Shown here: one piece after another, positions 47,596 to 59,267 of the stretch
Numbering within the stretch: the first letter of the stretch is position 1
How the letters are laid out: the number at the start of each line of letters is the position of its first letter
NCBI GenBank assembly: GCA_025201345.1
Contig: JAIXMG010000002.1
Location: 1,116,001 to 1,180,000 of the forward strand
Direction of reading: 5' to 3'
DNA length: 64,000 nucleotides
Source of the DNA: Thamnidium elegans
Taxonomy: Eukaryota; Mucoromycota; Mucoromycetes; Mucorales; Mucoraceae
Translations under genes and position numbers: made by a program
The notes under the pieces: model-generated
The model's database searches: none
Told to the model about the DNA's origin: nothing
The model's input: the letters and a program-made list of their open reading frames with translations, nothing else

Positions 47596-48297
47596 CAGTG
47601 AATCCACTACCAATTTAAAAAATTAGTAAAAGACAAACTTCAGTAGCAGAAGCCTAACAGTAGAAGAAAGTCTACCAGTAGAAAGTAACCATTTAATATG
47701 GAAGCACCACCAAGGAACCATTCAGACATAAATAGCCATCAGTATAAGAAGATAAACCATCATACGATCTACCATGAATGTATTAGTATAAATACTATTA
47801 GTTAAAGCATAATACGTTATATACTCTTACCATGGTGGCCATACCAAATATTATTTTAAAGTTTCTTTATTCAAAGATACCATTATTTTTTTTTATCAAA
47901 CTTGTATGTACAAACATCATAACATTTAGCTACAATAAACGAATGCCTTCTAAACTAACTTTTACACTAGTTCCGTAAGAAGTTTTAAAAGAAACATTGC
48001 AGAAGAATATTATTTTGGAAAAGTTTGCGGACTTATATACAGCTTTGAACAGCGCAATGCGTAAAAAAAAACTAGAAAGACTCTTGGTTTTATCCACTGT
48101 CAAGATAACTTTACAGAAAATATATAAGCAGGGTGTATGGCCCAAAAGAGAAGGAATAATGGAGACGTAGAACATAAAATACCTAGTTTTTTTTTTTATA
48201 TATATATAAAAAGGAATTTGTACAACTCTATTTTGGAGTATCTCGTTATAAAATTATTACCTATCAATTGTTTATCTATTTATAACGCGTGAGCCTG

Positions 48298-48380
48298 ATT
48301 TAACAAGGCTAAGAAGATTGAACAAGGTTGGAAAGATCGAACAAGGCTAAAAAGATTGAACAAGGCTGGAAAAATTGAAG
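48298..48380. repeat. 19-bp minisatellite, about four units
   Basis: Units of the type ttgaacaaggctaaaaaga repeated with small changes, inside the decayed Tc1/mariner element and downstream of its transposase. Confidence 0.8.
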
Positions 48381-48399
48381 AATTTTTTTTTTTACATTT

Positions 48400-48900
48400 C
48401 GCATTCATCAAGAAAATCCCATTACGCATGGAGGCTATAACCTTTCTTTGTTGAGGCATTTCCAAAAACATTTAACAGAATGAGAAACAAGGCCGTTGAA
48501 ATCACTTAAATATAAGCTATCACATGCCTCACTAATTCTAGTCATCAACGACTCTTTTTACAGGAACTTATTGCGCTTAATTTTACTCTTGACAACGGAC
48601 CAGAATTGTTCAATAGGATTCAATTCTGGAGAATACGGCGGAAGATATGCATAACGATATTCTCGAGAGTAAATATACTTTCCGATGTCAATTGAATTAT
48701 GGATAGGAGCATCATCCATGACAAGATAATGCCCCTTCATTTCAGGAAGGTTTATTCATTAGGAACTGAGTACGGGAACTTATTGTTTCAATAGCGAATA
48801 GCCCTCATCAACAACAACATCCATTGGCTCAACTCCATTCTCATCAACAACGTGCCCTTGTCCATCTTCATGAAAAAATTGCATAATCATCTTCAATATC
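48400..48900 (-). pseudogene. Tc1/mariner (IS630-type) DDE transposase relic
   Basis: Minus-strand traces in order: FFHEDGQGHVVDENGVEPMD, then after a frame change MKGHYLVMDDAPIHNS (second catalytic Asp in the VMDDAPIH motif) and YLPPYSPELNPIEQFW (third acid, the Glu of NPIE). An in-frame TAA follows KRNKFL, after which LMTRISEACDSLYLSDF continues in the same frame. At least one frame change and the nonsense codon mean it is inactive. The first Asp region is not recognisable. Confidence 0.8.
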
Positions 48901-48960
48901 TGTAAAATAGAAAGAAGAAAGTAAAATTGACACAGAAATTCGTCCCTTAAAAATAATTGA

Positions 48961-49822
48961 TGTCAAGAAATTTAATTGGATAATTACTAAGCGACAATTA
49001 AAAATAAACGAAGTTCATGACACGTGAGCACGACTTTATTTTTGGATCAAAATCAGCAACTTTGCTTTCTGAAATGACTGTATTTCGATACAAAAGGAAT
49101 ATATTCAAAATATAAAAGAGAATTGTTGAAAATAAAATGTATTCGGAAGAACTAAAACCTTAGAATTTCGATCAAAAAGAAGCGTACAAAAGAAGGTTAC
49201 ACCTAATCCTGCAAAATTTTAAAGAAAAAAGACTGCAATTTATATTGAATTATTGAATTCGTCTACTACTTTTGAATGCATGATGAGGGGGTCACGTTCA
49301 TTCGCGAAACGTTACACTTTTTTTAAAAAAAAGTAGTAGTAGTAGTAGTAGTACTGGTAAAATAATATTTTCTTACAAAGTTACTTATTCTAAAAAGTAA
49401 GGGGGACTTATAATCCGACTTTGTTACTATAAAAAAAGTGAGCATGAATAATAAAGTCAACAATCTTTATATATAAATTACGTTCGTTTTACGACCGAGA
49501 ACTACTTTAAAGACATGGGACCCTTTTTCTTTTTTTAGGATTTATTTTTTACAAAGTATATATGTCAGACGTGATTTTCAAATGTTTAACTCTTTTTTGT
49601 CCAAGTTTTTTTTTTATATTGTACAAAGAGATTTTACTGTAACACAATTGGTTTTAACGTGAGAAAATGTCAAGCCAAGTTAAAAAAGAAATGTATTTAT
49701 TCTTTTTTAGAGACAAAAAAGTATTTGTATATTTTTTATATGTATAAAAAGAGGGGGGGGGGGAATGATATGAGGGGGAGATGTTTTTTTTTATGTAAGA
49801 GCGAGAAAAAAAGAAGAAAGAG
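48961..49822. other. Intergenic, no gene seen
   Basis: AT-rich; contains (AGT)n at about 49333-49353 and a G9 run near 49755. Short frames are low complexity. Confidence 0.45.
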
Positions 49823-50201
49823 TTAAACGCCACCTCCACTTCGACTATACAATACAATAATATTGTTTAATATAAAATGTATTTATTAAGTAATATATAA
49901 TTTTACCTAACGTCTCTCAATCCAATGCCATTGTTTCTGTGACGCCATTCAGCTCGGATACGATCCAAATTCGCAGAGTCAAATTTTGGTTCACCAGAAG
50001 GAACATATTGTAAAGGCTGTACCGAATTTAATGAAGTTGATTTAATTTTAGAGATAGTATAAACAGTGCCCACTACTAAGGTTAAGGGTACGGCCCTGTA
50101 TGACAGAAAGAAAAAAAAAGAATTAGTTTTCTTGTTAAGAAAAAATCAAATAGCGGATTTTACCAATATAAAGGTCCTTTTGTAGTTAACTGGTTAGGCA
50201 T
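49823..50201 (-). CDS. Small single-span membrane protein, possibly mitochondrial
   Basis: Three exons: 50164-50201, 49907-50095 and 49823-49844, 82 aa. One hydrophobic segment lies at about residues 12-27 (YWAVPLTLVVGTVYTI), followed by a polar tail (SKIKSTSLNSVQPLQYVPSG, then RIRAEWRHRNNGIGLRD). Reading through at 49906 would end in DVR at TAA; splicing there with a good GTAAAA donor and TATAG acceptor gives the ending DVSRSGGGV, which I prefer because SRSGGGV looks like a conserved end. I cannot name the family. A 29-base A run lies just upstream of the ATG. Confidence 0.65.
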
Positions 50202-50207
50202 GTTTTG

Positions 50208-50238
<31 letters not shown>

Positions 50239-50519
50239 GAAAAGTAGAAGAAGGTAAATAATAATAATAATAATAAAAAAAAAAAGTAAATAAATAAATG
50301 GGGTTGTAACAAAGGTCACGTTTTTGTGTATATATACATGTGTGTGTGTATGAATGGATTCTAACAAAGAGGAACCGGGAGAAAACGGCTGATCCAATAG
50401 CAAATTATTATTATTTTTTTGTCAAGAAAACAAAAGGTAAACACGACATATGATATAAAAAAAAAAAATACTCTCACGATATATATATTTAATGTGAACA
50501 GGCCATTATTTAGAAACCG

Positions 50520-51531
50520 TTAGAAACCGTAAATAACTCTATCTTTTTCTGCTAAATCCTTCCAAACCGTAATATTGTTAAATCCGTTTAGTTGCATTTG
50601 TTTTGTTAAAGTATTAACTTGGTGCGTACCACCCATTTCCATCAAAAGTCGGGGTATATTATCTAATGGTTGACAGTACTTTGCAAGTTGAATAATCTTC
50701 TTATGAATATGTGTACCTTGATCATCAGTAACTAATGCTCTACTATCTTCCCAATATTTTACATCAGGATCTAATGATTCATATTCTTGGTGAGTTATAT
50801 AAGGTGGATTAGATATGACCAAGTTAATATTTGATCCATTTAGGTCTAGATCAAACAGATCCTTTTGTTGGAATTCTACCGAATTTTGAAGGTCTGATTT
50901 GTGTAAATTTAAGTTATGATTGGCTAAATCAATCGCTTTGTTTGATATATCCAATCCAATAATTTCGGCAGAATCTTTTGGTAAATGTTTCGCCAGAGCC
51001 AGTGCTATACAACCCGATCCGGTACATATATCAAGTACCCTTAAAGGTCGAGACTGGTCCAAATGCTGGTGCATTAACTTTATTACCTTGAATGTCCATT
51101 CCTCCGTTTCCCATCTATATTATACATGTATTTGTTATTGTCTAATTATTATTATTATTATTATCCTCTTACCTTGGGATTAAAGTAGGTGGTCGTGTAA
51201 CAATATCTAATTCACAAAATGGTTGTGTACCTTTATATATATATATATGTCAGAAAAAAAAAAAAAGTAGTTTTTCTTAAAGTAATATACTACCTAATAT
51301 ATATTGTAAAGGTTTATATTGGTTTACTCTTTGATCAATATAGGTTTCAAGTCGTTCTTGTTCTTGCTGTGAAAGTGTATCTAAACTTGAATATTGTTTA
51401 CCACGATGATCAAACACTACTTTTTCTTTTAACCAAACTAATTGTCTTTTAGCATGGCTCAAGTCTCCATCGCAAGCTGGTAATAACTTTTGAGCCCATT
51501 TCAAGTTTTGCTTTACTAATCCTTTTGACAT
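50520..51531 (-). CDS. Peptide-release-factor glutamine methyltransferase (HemK/Mtq1)
   Basis: Methylates the Gln of the GGQ motif in release factors. Three exons: 51294-51531, 51173-51230 and 50520-51114, 296 aa. The N-terminal helical domain ends in YKPLQYILGTQPFCELDI. Then comes the HemK signature IPRWETEEW, SAM motif VLDICTGSGCIALALA, acidic IIGLDISN and the catalytic NPPY in LVISNPPYITHQEYE. Length and layout are those of the mitochondrial Mtq1/HEMK1 type rather than cytosolic Mtq2. A presequence is not obvious. Exon 2 is only 58 nt. Confidence 0.93.
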
Positions 51532-51672
51532 TTAAACAAGTAACAAAAAAAGCAAGAAAAAAAAAAATGGTGGGATATTGTTCTTGAAAATAAAGTTGGA
51601 CAGCTTTTTTTTTGAAAGATTTGGCGGCGATTAGCGATAAATAAAGTGTTGTCGCTTCCCTAGCCACTGAAA

Positions 51673-51917
51673 TTGGTACACCATCATTTACACCACCAAT
51701 GTCAATTTATGACGTAATTTTTCATTTTTTTTGGTGCACCACCATTTACAATTACAGATACTTTAGATGTAAAAACGATTTTTTTTCTTCATATACAAGC
51801 AAGTACCTTTTATATAATCAAATGTTTATATATTTCAAAAGGACCTTCCCTATGATATGGTGGTATACGAGGATTTCCCCTAAATTGGCACTGGTGGTGT
51901 AAATGGTGGTGTAGCAA
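51673..51917. mobile_element. MITE, 245 bp, with ~36-bp inverted repeats
   Basis: The left end reads ttggtacaccatcatttaca then ccaccaatgtcaattta. The right end on the other strand reads ttgctacaccaccatttaca then ccaccagtgccaattta. The interior has no coding capacity. A truncated relative lies at 27148-27265. The target duplication is not clear. Confidence 0.8.
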
Positions 51918-52218
51918 GAATTAACCTTGAAATTCTATTGTTAATTTTTTTTTTTCCTGCCAAATTTTAGCGATACCGCTGGTTTAAGCGCTACGACGCT
52001 TCCACAACCGCCACTGCTTAAATATTATCGCTCTGTTCGCCTTGGTACAGGTAGGCATATTCTATTCTCGCAGGTGCAGGAAATACACTTCCATCATCAG
52101 AAGGAAGTCTTCGTTTTTACATTGTCGACCCTCTGTTGCGAAACTGCAATGACTTCCTTCTGCAACACGGCCGCAATGTACTGTTATTCCGGGCGAGGTC
52201 GAGCTTAAAGCTATAACC

Positions 52219-52488
52219 ATGCAGCTACAAGGTCAAGGGATCACCGATGGACGTCTGAAGTATAGTGCAGATGGCAAGATCTTGATGGAGGATTTGTCGA
52301 CAGAGATTTTACTGCCTGAAGTTTCTTCGTCATACGGCGAGAATTCCAAAGGCAAAACAAGCTTTGATCATCACAAGGCAATGTTTGGCCTCTTGGCCAT
52401 GATAAGAACAATCGCCAGCCTGTACAAGTATGGTAGCTTTGAAACGTTCTCAAGGGGGAAGCTCTGTCACTTTTTTTTTATATATTAA
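52219..52488 (+). pseudogene. C-terminal fragment of a Mucorales accessory protein family
   Basis: 89-codon frame reading LMEDLSTEILLPEVSSSYGE, then KTSFDHHKAMFGLLAMIRTI and YKYGSFETF, running into a T-rich tail and TAA. The pattern (acidic strand, LLPEVS, SFDHHKAMFGLLAMI) recalls an expanded family in Mucorales genomes. Local GC is clearly higher than in the surroundings (52000-52400), suggesting a recent insertion or transfer. Upstream sequence does not join to a start. It begins about 300 bp from the MITE. Confidence 0.5.
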
Positions 52489-54128
52489 TTACGATAATGA
52501 CTTTCCACAACATTCATAACCAATGAGTTGTATAGTGCAAAAGTGCTGTTTATTTTTCTGAGAGGGGGAAAACTCGGTTTGTTTCTTACCATTATTTACG
52601 GATCAACGCAATGACTATAAATAAAATTAGCCTTAGAGAGGTGTGCAAATGAGATGCATGCGGTGCAAAAACCTAGCGCGTCTATCTTTCCCATCTTATT
52701 TTATTCTACTCTTATTTTTTTGATATAAAACCCGTATTGTTCTTAAAGTCAAAAATGCGTTGACTATCTTGAGCAACTTTACGCATACAAGAAACATTAA
52801 GAAAATACGTTTTTAAAAAGATTATAATACGATTTAAAAAGCATGTTTACGATAGGCGTTTTATTATAACAGTTAAAATGATTTGAAGTTTATAATGGCT
52901 AGATAAGGCCATAAAGGTCACTAATAAGAGCTTGAATACAGGCATAATCAATTCCACTCGATAAGTTTTCTTCTGTCGTCATTCTCTAAGCATTATCCAA
53001 TACAAAATAACTTTTTTTTTTCTATCTGTATCCATGAGAGATTTGTTTATATTACTTTTTCACTGGCCTCTACATCTTGAATTCTTGATTCAGTTGAAAG
53101 CTAATACTCTGGTGCTCACACATCGTAAATGGGTTTTACATATTTTATAATAGAGTTAATATATAAATTATGTCCTTTTATTTATTGTCAAAAAGTATTA
53201 CCTTCATATGTTTCCATGGGAATTGTATTTTTTTTTATCTTTTTAACTTGCGCAACGTAAACAAATCATGCAAAAAAAGGGAAAGTAGTACAAATTAGAC
53301 ATACTTTCCATCCCCCCCTCCTTTTTTTTTTATCTCTAAAGCTTTATCCGTCTACTTCTATTTCTTGGTAGGTCTTTCAGCAGCATCAATACAACTTATA
53401 TTTGGATATAATAAGTGGTGATACTACTAGAGTAAGTATATATAAAAAGGAACAAGTGAAAGTGTTGGCAGTTTATAAAAAATAATACGTCATATCTACT
53501 CAATTATTTGTGTATAAACAAAAACGACTTGGAGGATAAGCATGCTTTTTATTAGATACTTTTTTTTTCTCACACAAGTATTATCTACATCCCAAGTAAT
53601 ACTTTTCGCTTTTTTGTAAAGAAGAATATACGAGAAATATAATCTGTATCTATACCGATTTAATCATGCGAATTTTCCCTAGCAATAAACTGATATATCT
53701 TTTTATTTTATGAAAAAAAAGAGTCTTTTGTTTACATGAACATTTATGGAAGTAACTAATTAATTGATTACATGAAAAAAAAAGATAAAAAAAAAAGAAC
53801 GTATTGGAACATGTACTTTTCTATATAAAGAGGATTTTTTCAGTCTTTTTTCGCTCCTTATTCTCAAAAAAAAAAAAAAGAATATTCTACCACTGCTTCA
53901 AAATAATCTGATTGCTCTAAATGGTTGGTCCTCTTCTTTCCTATAAGGTCTTGGTTAATTCTGCTTATATCCTCTCTTGAGAAATACACGTACTTTTAGG
54001 TATGCTACTTTTCTTTTTCTTTTTTTTTAAAAAAAAACTCCTTTCTCTAATACTTTCCTAGTTACTAATGTAAAAAAAATGTTACCTTGTGGCGTACGGT
54101 CTCTCTTACTCTATACCTATGGCGTTTT
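52489..54128. other. Gene-poor AT-rich region
   Basis: No reading frame with a motif or splice continuation. Many short T or A runs, a C-rich patch near 53310-53320, and a T8A9 palindrome near 54025. Confidence 0.45.
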
Positions 54129-54208
54129 CAAGTAAAAGATGTTGGCTCTGCCGTTTTGATGATGATGTCGGAAAGCACTCTGGCGACTAGGATGGTCATC
54201 ATCGGTCC

Positions 54209-54253
<45 letters not shown>

Positions 54254-54463
54254 GTTGGGTTATAAACGTACTTGGTCCTCGACTAGCTTGTTCAAGAAAC
54301 ACTTATCCTTTGGTTATCAAGTAAAAGATGTTGGCTCTGCCGTTTTGGTGATGATGTCGGAAAGCACTCTGGCGACTAGGATGGTCATCACCGGTCCAGT
54401 CTTTTTTTTAAAAAAAAAAGAAAAATATTGGAATATAAGCGTACTTGGTCCTCGACTAGCTTG
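54129..54463. repeat. Two direct repeat units with internal hairpin
   Basis: Units 54129-54290 and 54318-54463, spaced 189 bp. Both read caagtaaaagatgttggctc, then a shared ~60-bp core, then a T-run/A-run palindrome (T30-A12 in unit 1, T8-A10 in unit 2), and end gtacttggtcctcgactagc. The core can pair gatgatg with catcatc. The first 80 bp differ at only about two or three sites. No open frame is shared. Confidence 0.85.
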
Positions 54464-55559
54464 GTTTTCAAGGGAAGGGTATTCTCCTCTGTCTTTAGCC
54501 TATCTTTGAGACTGTCTGAAAAAAAAAACTAGTCTGCTATCAAGCGGAATCTCAAGCACCTTCAATGATAATCTTATGCTTCACACTTAACACAAAAAAT
54601 AAAAATTCCTTTTCTCTTTTAATAAATTTAAGCCATACATTACAAAGTACCTGCTATTTTTTTCTTATAAAACAAAATAAAACGCTATTCTCTTCTGTAA
54701 ATATGACCAATAGGGTTCACAATCGAAACAAAAACTCTGGTGTGAAAACATAACAGTTCGATAGCATAACATATACATATATTACCATTAGTGAGGATAG
54801 TTGGTCTTCAATCTGCTCTCTACAGTTGAATATGAGTTATAATAGCGGAAACGCAGATCAAACTAGTTGTCATAGTAACGAATTGCCGGTGCAGTAACTT
54901 GTAAACCTTAAATCACTTCTCTCTCTTTATCCCCTTTTTATTAACTGTCGTCGTATTATTTCTTCCTTCACTTTGGAATAAAAAGTTGCGATATTACACA
55001 TACTATTATGTAATTAAAATTTAGGCAGGGCATTTTTTTGTACGCGCGAAAAAAAAAGGCTACATCACTCTTTTTTTCTCAAATAGTGTAAACTAACAAT
55101 ATTTTAACCTCATGTCCTCTAACCCTACTACATGTACAATATACATTGCTGTTTTCTCTTAAACTCAACTAGTCAATACTGTCTAGTATTGTTCAAGACG
55201 ATATCTTGAAACTAAAAATTCAGTTGGGTGGCGGGGTATTGTAAATAGTTTATTGTGTTACTATTATTTCTTATTGGGCACACACGACGATCGTCTTTTT
55301 ATATGCAGCTTTAGGCTGTCAGGTACAAATGTAAGTATACATAAACACTATATAAAAACACTCAACCAAACTCTGTTTTGGGATTCTTTTCTTCTTGTTT
55401 CCTCACTTTGATTAACTTTAATGTTGATCATTTTGAAAGATTAAGCATCTGAAGAATGGGGGGGGGGGGTTTTTTTTCTGTAATGAAAAAAAAAACCAAA
55501 CTATGAGTACATTGAGCTAAAAAAAGCTCTTTCGTTTCCTGAACTAATAATTACAATAG
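54464..55559. other. Gene-poor region
   Basis: No gene recognised. Contains a G10T9 block near 55459-55480. Confidence 0.4.
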
Positions 55560-57430
55560 CTTTTTTAGATGCTTCTTCCTACTGCTATATACTTTGCATG
55601 GTGGTGATTGTTCCTCAAGAATACTGGTAGCTCCGGGTACAGAAAAAATAATCCCATTTTCCACTTGGCGTCTCTCAAAATACATGTACTTGTTGTAATT
55701 ATGGCTTACCAAATGGTTACCTTATGAAGATGTGTCAAGGGCGGCGATTGCGAAACGTGGCGCCGGAAATAACATACTTACTTCCTAATTCCGCTTTAAA
55801 GGGACGGTTCAAGACGTATTAGTTGGTGGCTATATGTGTAGCCTATTGCTCACTGTTAGAACTTTCACTTCTAACTATTACACCTATAGCGGCACTAATT
55901 TAAACGACACTTTTACCTTACCTTATTGTCCAGCTTCACATCTTAACCATGGTAAACCACTTTATAATAAGTTTGTCATTTGAAAAACATCAGGTTGATC
56001 TGGCTTTTTTTTTTTTCTCTTTTGACATGATAGTCCAAATCCATCTGGTTAATCTGTCAAAGAGGCATTATTATTATTTTATGAATACTTGGTGGTTATA
56101 TTTGGGTGTGGTATACTGACAAGCAGCTGTTCAAAGCATGAATTGATCAGTATATGAATATTATATTTGATGGGTAACTCTTTTGGATATATTTTTTTGG
56201 TATTAGAAGGTAAGCAAAAATTAAAGGATAAAAGGGAATACCAGGAGCAGATTCCATTAGTTTCTATATTTATATAGCTTGTCGTGCTCTCTTTCTTTTT
56301 ATGCTGGTGGTGATGCTCTTTCGAAGCAGGTCTTTTATGCGAGGTATAGAATATATTATCAATCCTTAACTCTTGGGGTCACTAAAAACAAAAACTGTAT
56401 TCTACTTGGTGTCTTTCAAAGCTAAAAACTGGTTATAATGATTTGCCAAATGGTTACCATGTTACTAAGACTTCTTAACTAGGGATACTGTCGCGGCTGG
56501 AAATCATACCTCCCTCTATCCTCATATTAGAACTAGTTCTCACAGGTTAAAATAGTGACCATAAGGTGAAGATTTGTAATGGGTTTGTGATTTTTTTAAA
56601 AAAAGTACAGGTTGATATTACAGTTTTTTTTTATTTCCTTTAACGACAGGGTTCATCTTCATCTCGTTAACTTGTCAGAGTGTTGTTTTTTTTCGGAAAA
56701 GGTAAACAGTAAATTGCGCATACTGTTTTAACAATATGACAGACAGCTAATATAATCATAACAACTAGTAGTTACATAACTTTTAGACGTTGTATGTCGT
56801 ATAGCTTGCAAGATTATTGGTGACCCTTAACTCTGGTTCGCAAAAAAAAAAGAAGGTTCCACTTTGTGTTTTCAAAGTACAGGTTTGTTATAATGGGTTT
56901 ATCGGGTGGATTACTTTATGGTGGCACGTTGACCACGGAGGAAAATTGAGGCGATCCCCTTCTTCTATCTTCTGAAAAGAATGACTGAAGACATATTAAT
57001 TGGGTTTCCTATGGGTGAGTGCAATTTCATTGCTGCTGGAATTTTCACTTCCAATTATCCTCATAGCAGAATCTACTTAAACGTGCTAGAGATAACGCTT
57101 GTTATCCCTTTCGTTGTACTATTTTGCAAAGATCCATATCGTAATCACGAGATAAACACTTGTAGTTTTTCGTCTCTTCTTTTGATACTAGAAGATAAGC
57201 CAATTGGTTTGTTTTGAAAAGAAAAAAAAAAACTAAGGGCAATATATTTTATCGTTTAGGTACTGAATTATTATTAGGATGGAAGTATTTGCAAGTATTA
57301 GACAAAGAAAAGGAGTATCAAGAGCTGCGATTTTTTTCCTTTTTTTTTTTAGTGAAAAAGAAAAAAAAAAGGGACTTGTAAAAACGACACTACTAAGGCT
57401 GCTGGTGTTGTTTTCTTTCACATCTGACAG
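55560..57430. repeat. Diverged tandem repeat array, about three units
   Basis: Several landmarks recur in the same order at irregular spacing. The ccacttggcgtctctcaaa-type block starts near 55661, 56402 and 56861, each followed by ggttacc/ggattac-type sequence. A ttttcacttctaactatta-type block is at about 55860 and 57042. A caggttgat block is at about 55992 and 56609. An aaaggataaaagggaatacc-like block is at about 56225 and 57307. Similarity is roughly 60-75 percent by eye. Units carry short peptide-like traces (DVLVGGYMC versus DILIGFPMGE), so old duplicated coding sequence is possible. Confidence 0.55.
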
Positions 57431-58074
57431 CGATCATGGCTTTCCATGACACTCTAAACCAATAATTTATATAATGTTGCAATTTCTAGTGTGGTAATAT
57501 ATATATCTTTTTTTTTTTTTTTTTTTTTTTTTTGAGTGGGGAAACTGTAGCCTCTTTTTTATTTATAAAAAAGGGGGTAGGGAACTCTGCTTTTTTTTTT
57601 ATATATAAAAATAGTGGGGGAAATCCTCTGCTATTTTTTTATTTAATTTTTTTGACAGCTAAAAAAAAAGCTGTTGCTATGGTTTCATCGTGTATAATTT
57701 ACATCCATCAGATAGAATTTATCTATTGAAGCTGTTTCCGGAGTGGACGTACGTGTTGTTCGATTGGTATGATGGTATATAACAATTATCTGGAAAATAA
57801 ATTTATACTAATATCAACTTAACCACTATTAGGAACTTCTTTACACACGCCGTAAGTCCTAGTACTAGAAACTAGTTGACGTTTACACTGTAAGTTTATA
57901 TTTAGAATGTCCGATATTGAGAAAGAAAAAATAAATAACTCAGCTTAGTCTATTGCGATTTAGCGCAGGACGTCATGGTTGATCAACTGGGATCATAAAA
58001 AAATAGGGCTGTCTTTGTAACTAAGAAATAATACTTCTCTTCTCCTTACTTTCTTTTTTTTTTAAAAAAAAAAA
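57431..58074. other. Intergenic and leader of the flavin reductase gene
   Basis: Contains a T23 run near 57511 and other low complexity. The ATG at 58075 follows a T10A12 palindrome directly. Confidence 0.4.
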
Positions 58075-59097
58075 ATGTCTTTACGCAAGTTAGCTTGGAC
58101 TTTACCGACCAAGTTACGCCCAAACTTTCAACCTCCAACTTTCAGCATTCACACTCGTTTAAATTCAACCCATCATGGTGTTATACAAGATGTCCGGGGT
58201 ATTATGAGAAAGGTGCCGCAACCAGTAGTAGTTGTCACGACCTCGAAACCTGATGATATCCATGATCGACGAGGTATCACCGTTAGCTCGTTTACCTCTG
58301 TTAGTTTACAACCCGACCCACTTGTTTCATTTTGCGTGCGTATCCCATCACGCGCTTCGGAATTACTTCATTCTTCAGGTAATATGGTCCTAAATATGCT
58401 GTCTCACGAACAAGTGCAACAATCCATTGCGTTTTCATCACCTACCTCGGACCAATTTAAAGATATACCGTTCTTTGATGACCCAATTACGGGGTTACCA
58501 GTTTTGATGGGTACTGTAGGAGCTATGCATTGTCAATTATTTAAAGTAATTGAACTAGGTGACCATGAATTATGGATCGCCAAAGTTTTAAAAGTGGAAC
58601 AAGGTGTAGGAGGAGAACATGGTAAAAGAGAAGAAGCAAATCCGTTATTATATTATGAGAGAGCGTATCGAAGTATAGGCGATCAAGTGTTTATGAAGGC
58701 CTTTGAGGATGACTGTGAAGGATCATTTAATGCCATCAAATGGATGCATAGAGCTCATTTACGTATGGCCTGGAATTATATTCGTGAATTAGGTTCTGAT
58801 GCAGCTGAACCAAAGATTAAACAAACCTTAAGGTCTCATTTTAAAAGAAATCCAAAGAAATCTCAAGATTATCATGAAACGATCACTAGTTTTTATATTG
58901 CATTGGTTTCGGCAGCTATAAGGTCTTATAAAGGAAGTGAGGAAAGCGATTTCTTTGAGTTAGTAGAAAAGTTTCCGCAATTATTAGATACTAAGACTAT
59001 AGAGAAATATTATTCCGCTGATAAATTATATACCGATGAAGCAAGACATGTATTTGTCTTGCCTGATATTCAACCTTTACCTACTCATTTACAATAA
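58075..59097 (+). CDS. Flavin-reductase-like (FMN-binding split barrel) protein, mitochondrial
   Basis: Intronless, 340 aa. The N-terminus is basic and hydroxylated (MSLRKLAWTLPTKLRPNF, FSIHTRLNSTHH), a likely mitochondrial presequence. The flavin-reductase domain runs from about residue 40 to 200: GIMRKVPQPVVVVTT, RGITVSSFTSVSLQPDPLVS (the FMN-binding TVSSFTSVS segment), NMVLNMLSHEQV and PLLYYERAYRSIG. A C-terminal helical extension of about 130 residues (FNAIKWMHRAHLRMAWNYIR and on) is not part of the basic domain; I do not recognise it. The redox substrate is unknown. Confidence 0.85.
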   Translation: MSLRKLAWTLPTKLRPNFQPPTFSIHTRLNSTHHGVIQDVRGIMRKVPQPVVVVTTSKPDDIHDRRGITVSSFTSVSLQPDPLVSFCVRIPSRASELLHSSGNMVLNMLSHEQVQQSIAFSSPTSDQFKDIPFFDDPITGLPVLMGTVGAMHCQLFKVIELGDHELWIAKVLKVEQGVGGEHGKREEANPLLYYERAYRSIGDQVFMKAFEDDCEGSFNAIKWMHRAHLRMAWNYIRELGSDAAEPKIKQTLRSHFKRNPKKSQDYHETITSFYIALVSAAIRSYKGSEESDFFELVEKFPQLLDTKTIEKYYSADKLYTDEARHVFVLPDIQPLPTHLQ

Positions 59098-59267
59098 ATA
59101 AATAAATAAATACATACATGAACATTGCATTTATTTACCTTATTTTACCACACACTTAGTGGCTGAGTCTCTATATTTTAGGTAACCTTTCTCTCTCTTT
59201 TTTTTTTTTTCCCTTTTTTTTCTTTCTTCTTCTCTTTTTTTCTTTATACATTTGTAAAAAAAAAAAA

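Larger units (their letters stand above)
47596..48960. mobile_element. Decayed Tc1/mariner-like element
   Basis: The left end is cagtgaatccactaccaatt, preceded by TA, and matches the end at 36.95 kb. Transposase remnants on the minus strand lie at about 48400-48900. A matching right end is not visible, so the right boundary is only set by the last coding trace. Confidence 0.6.
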
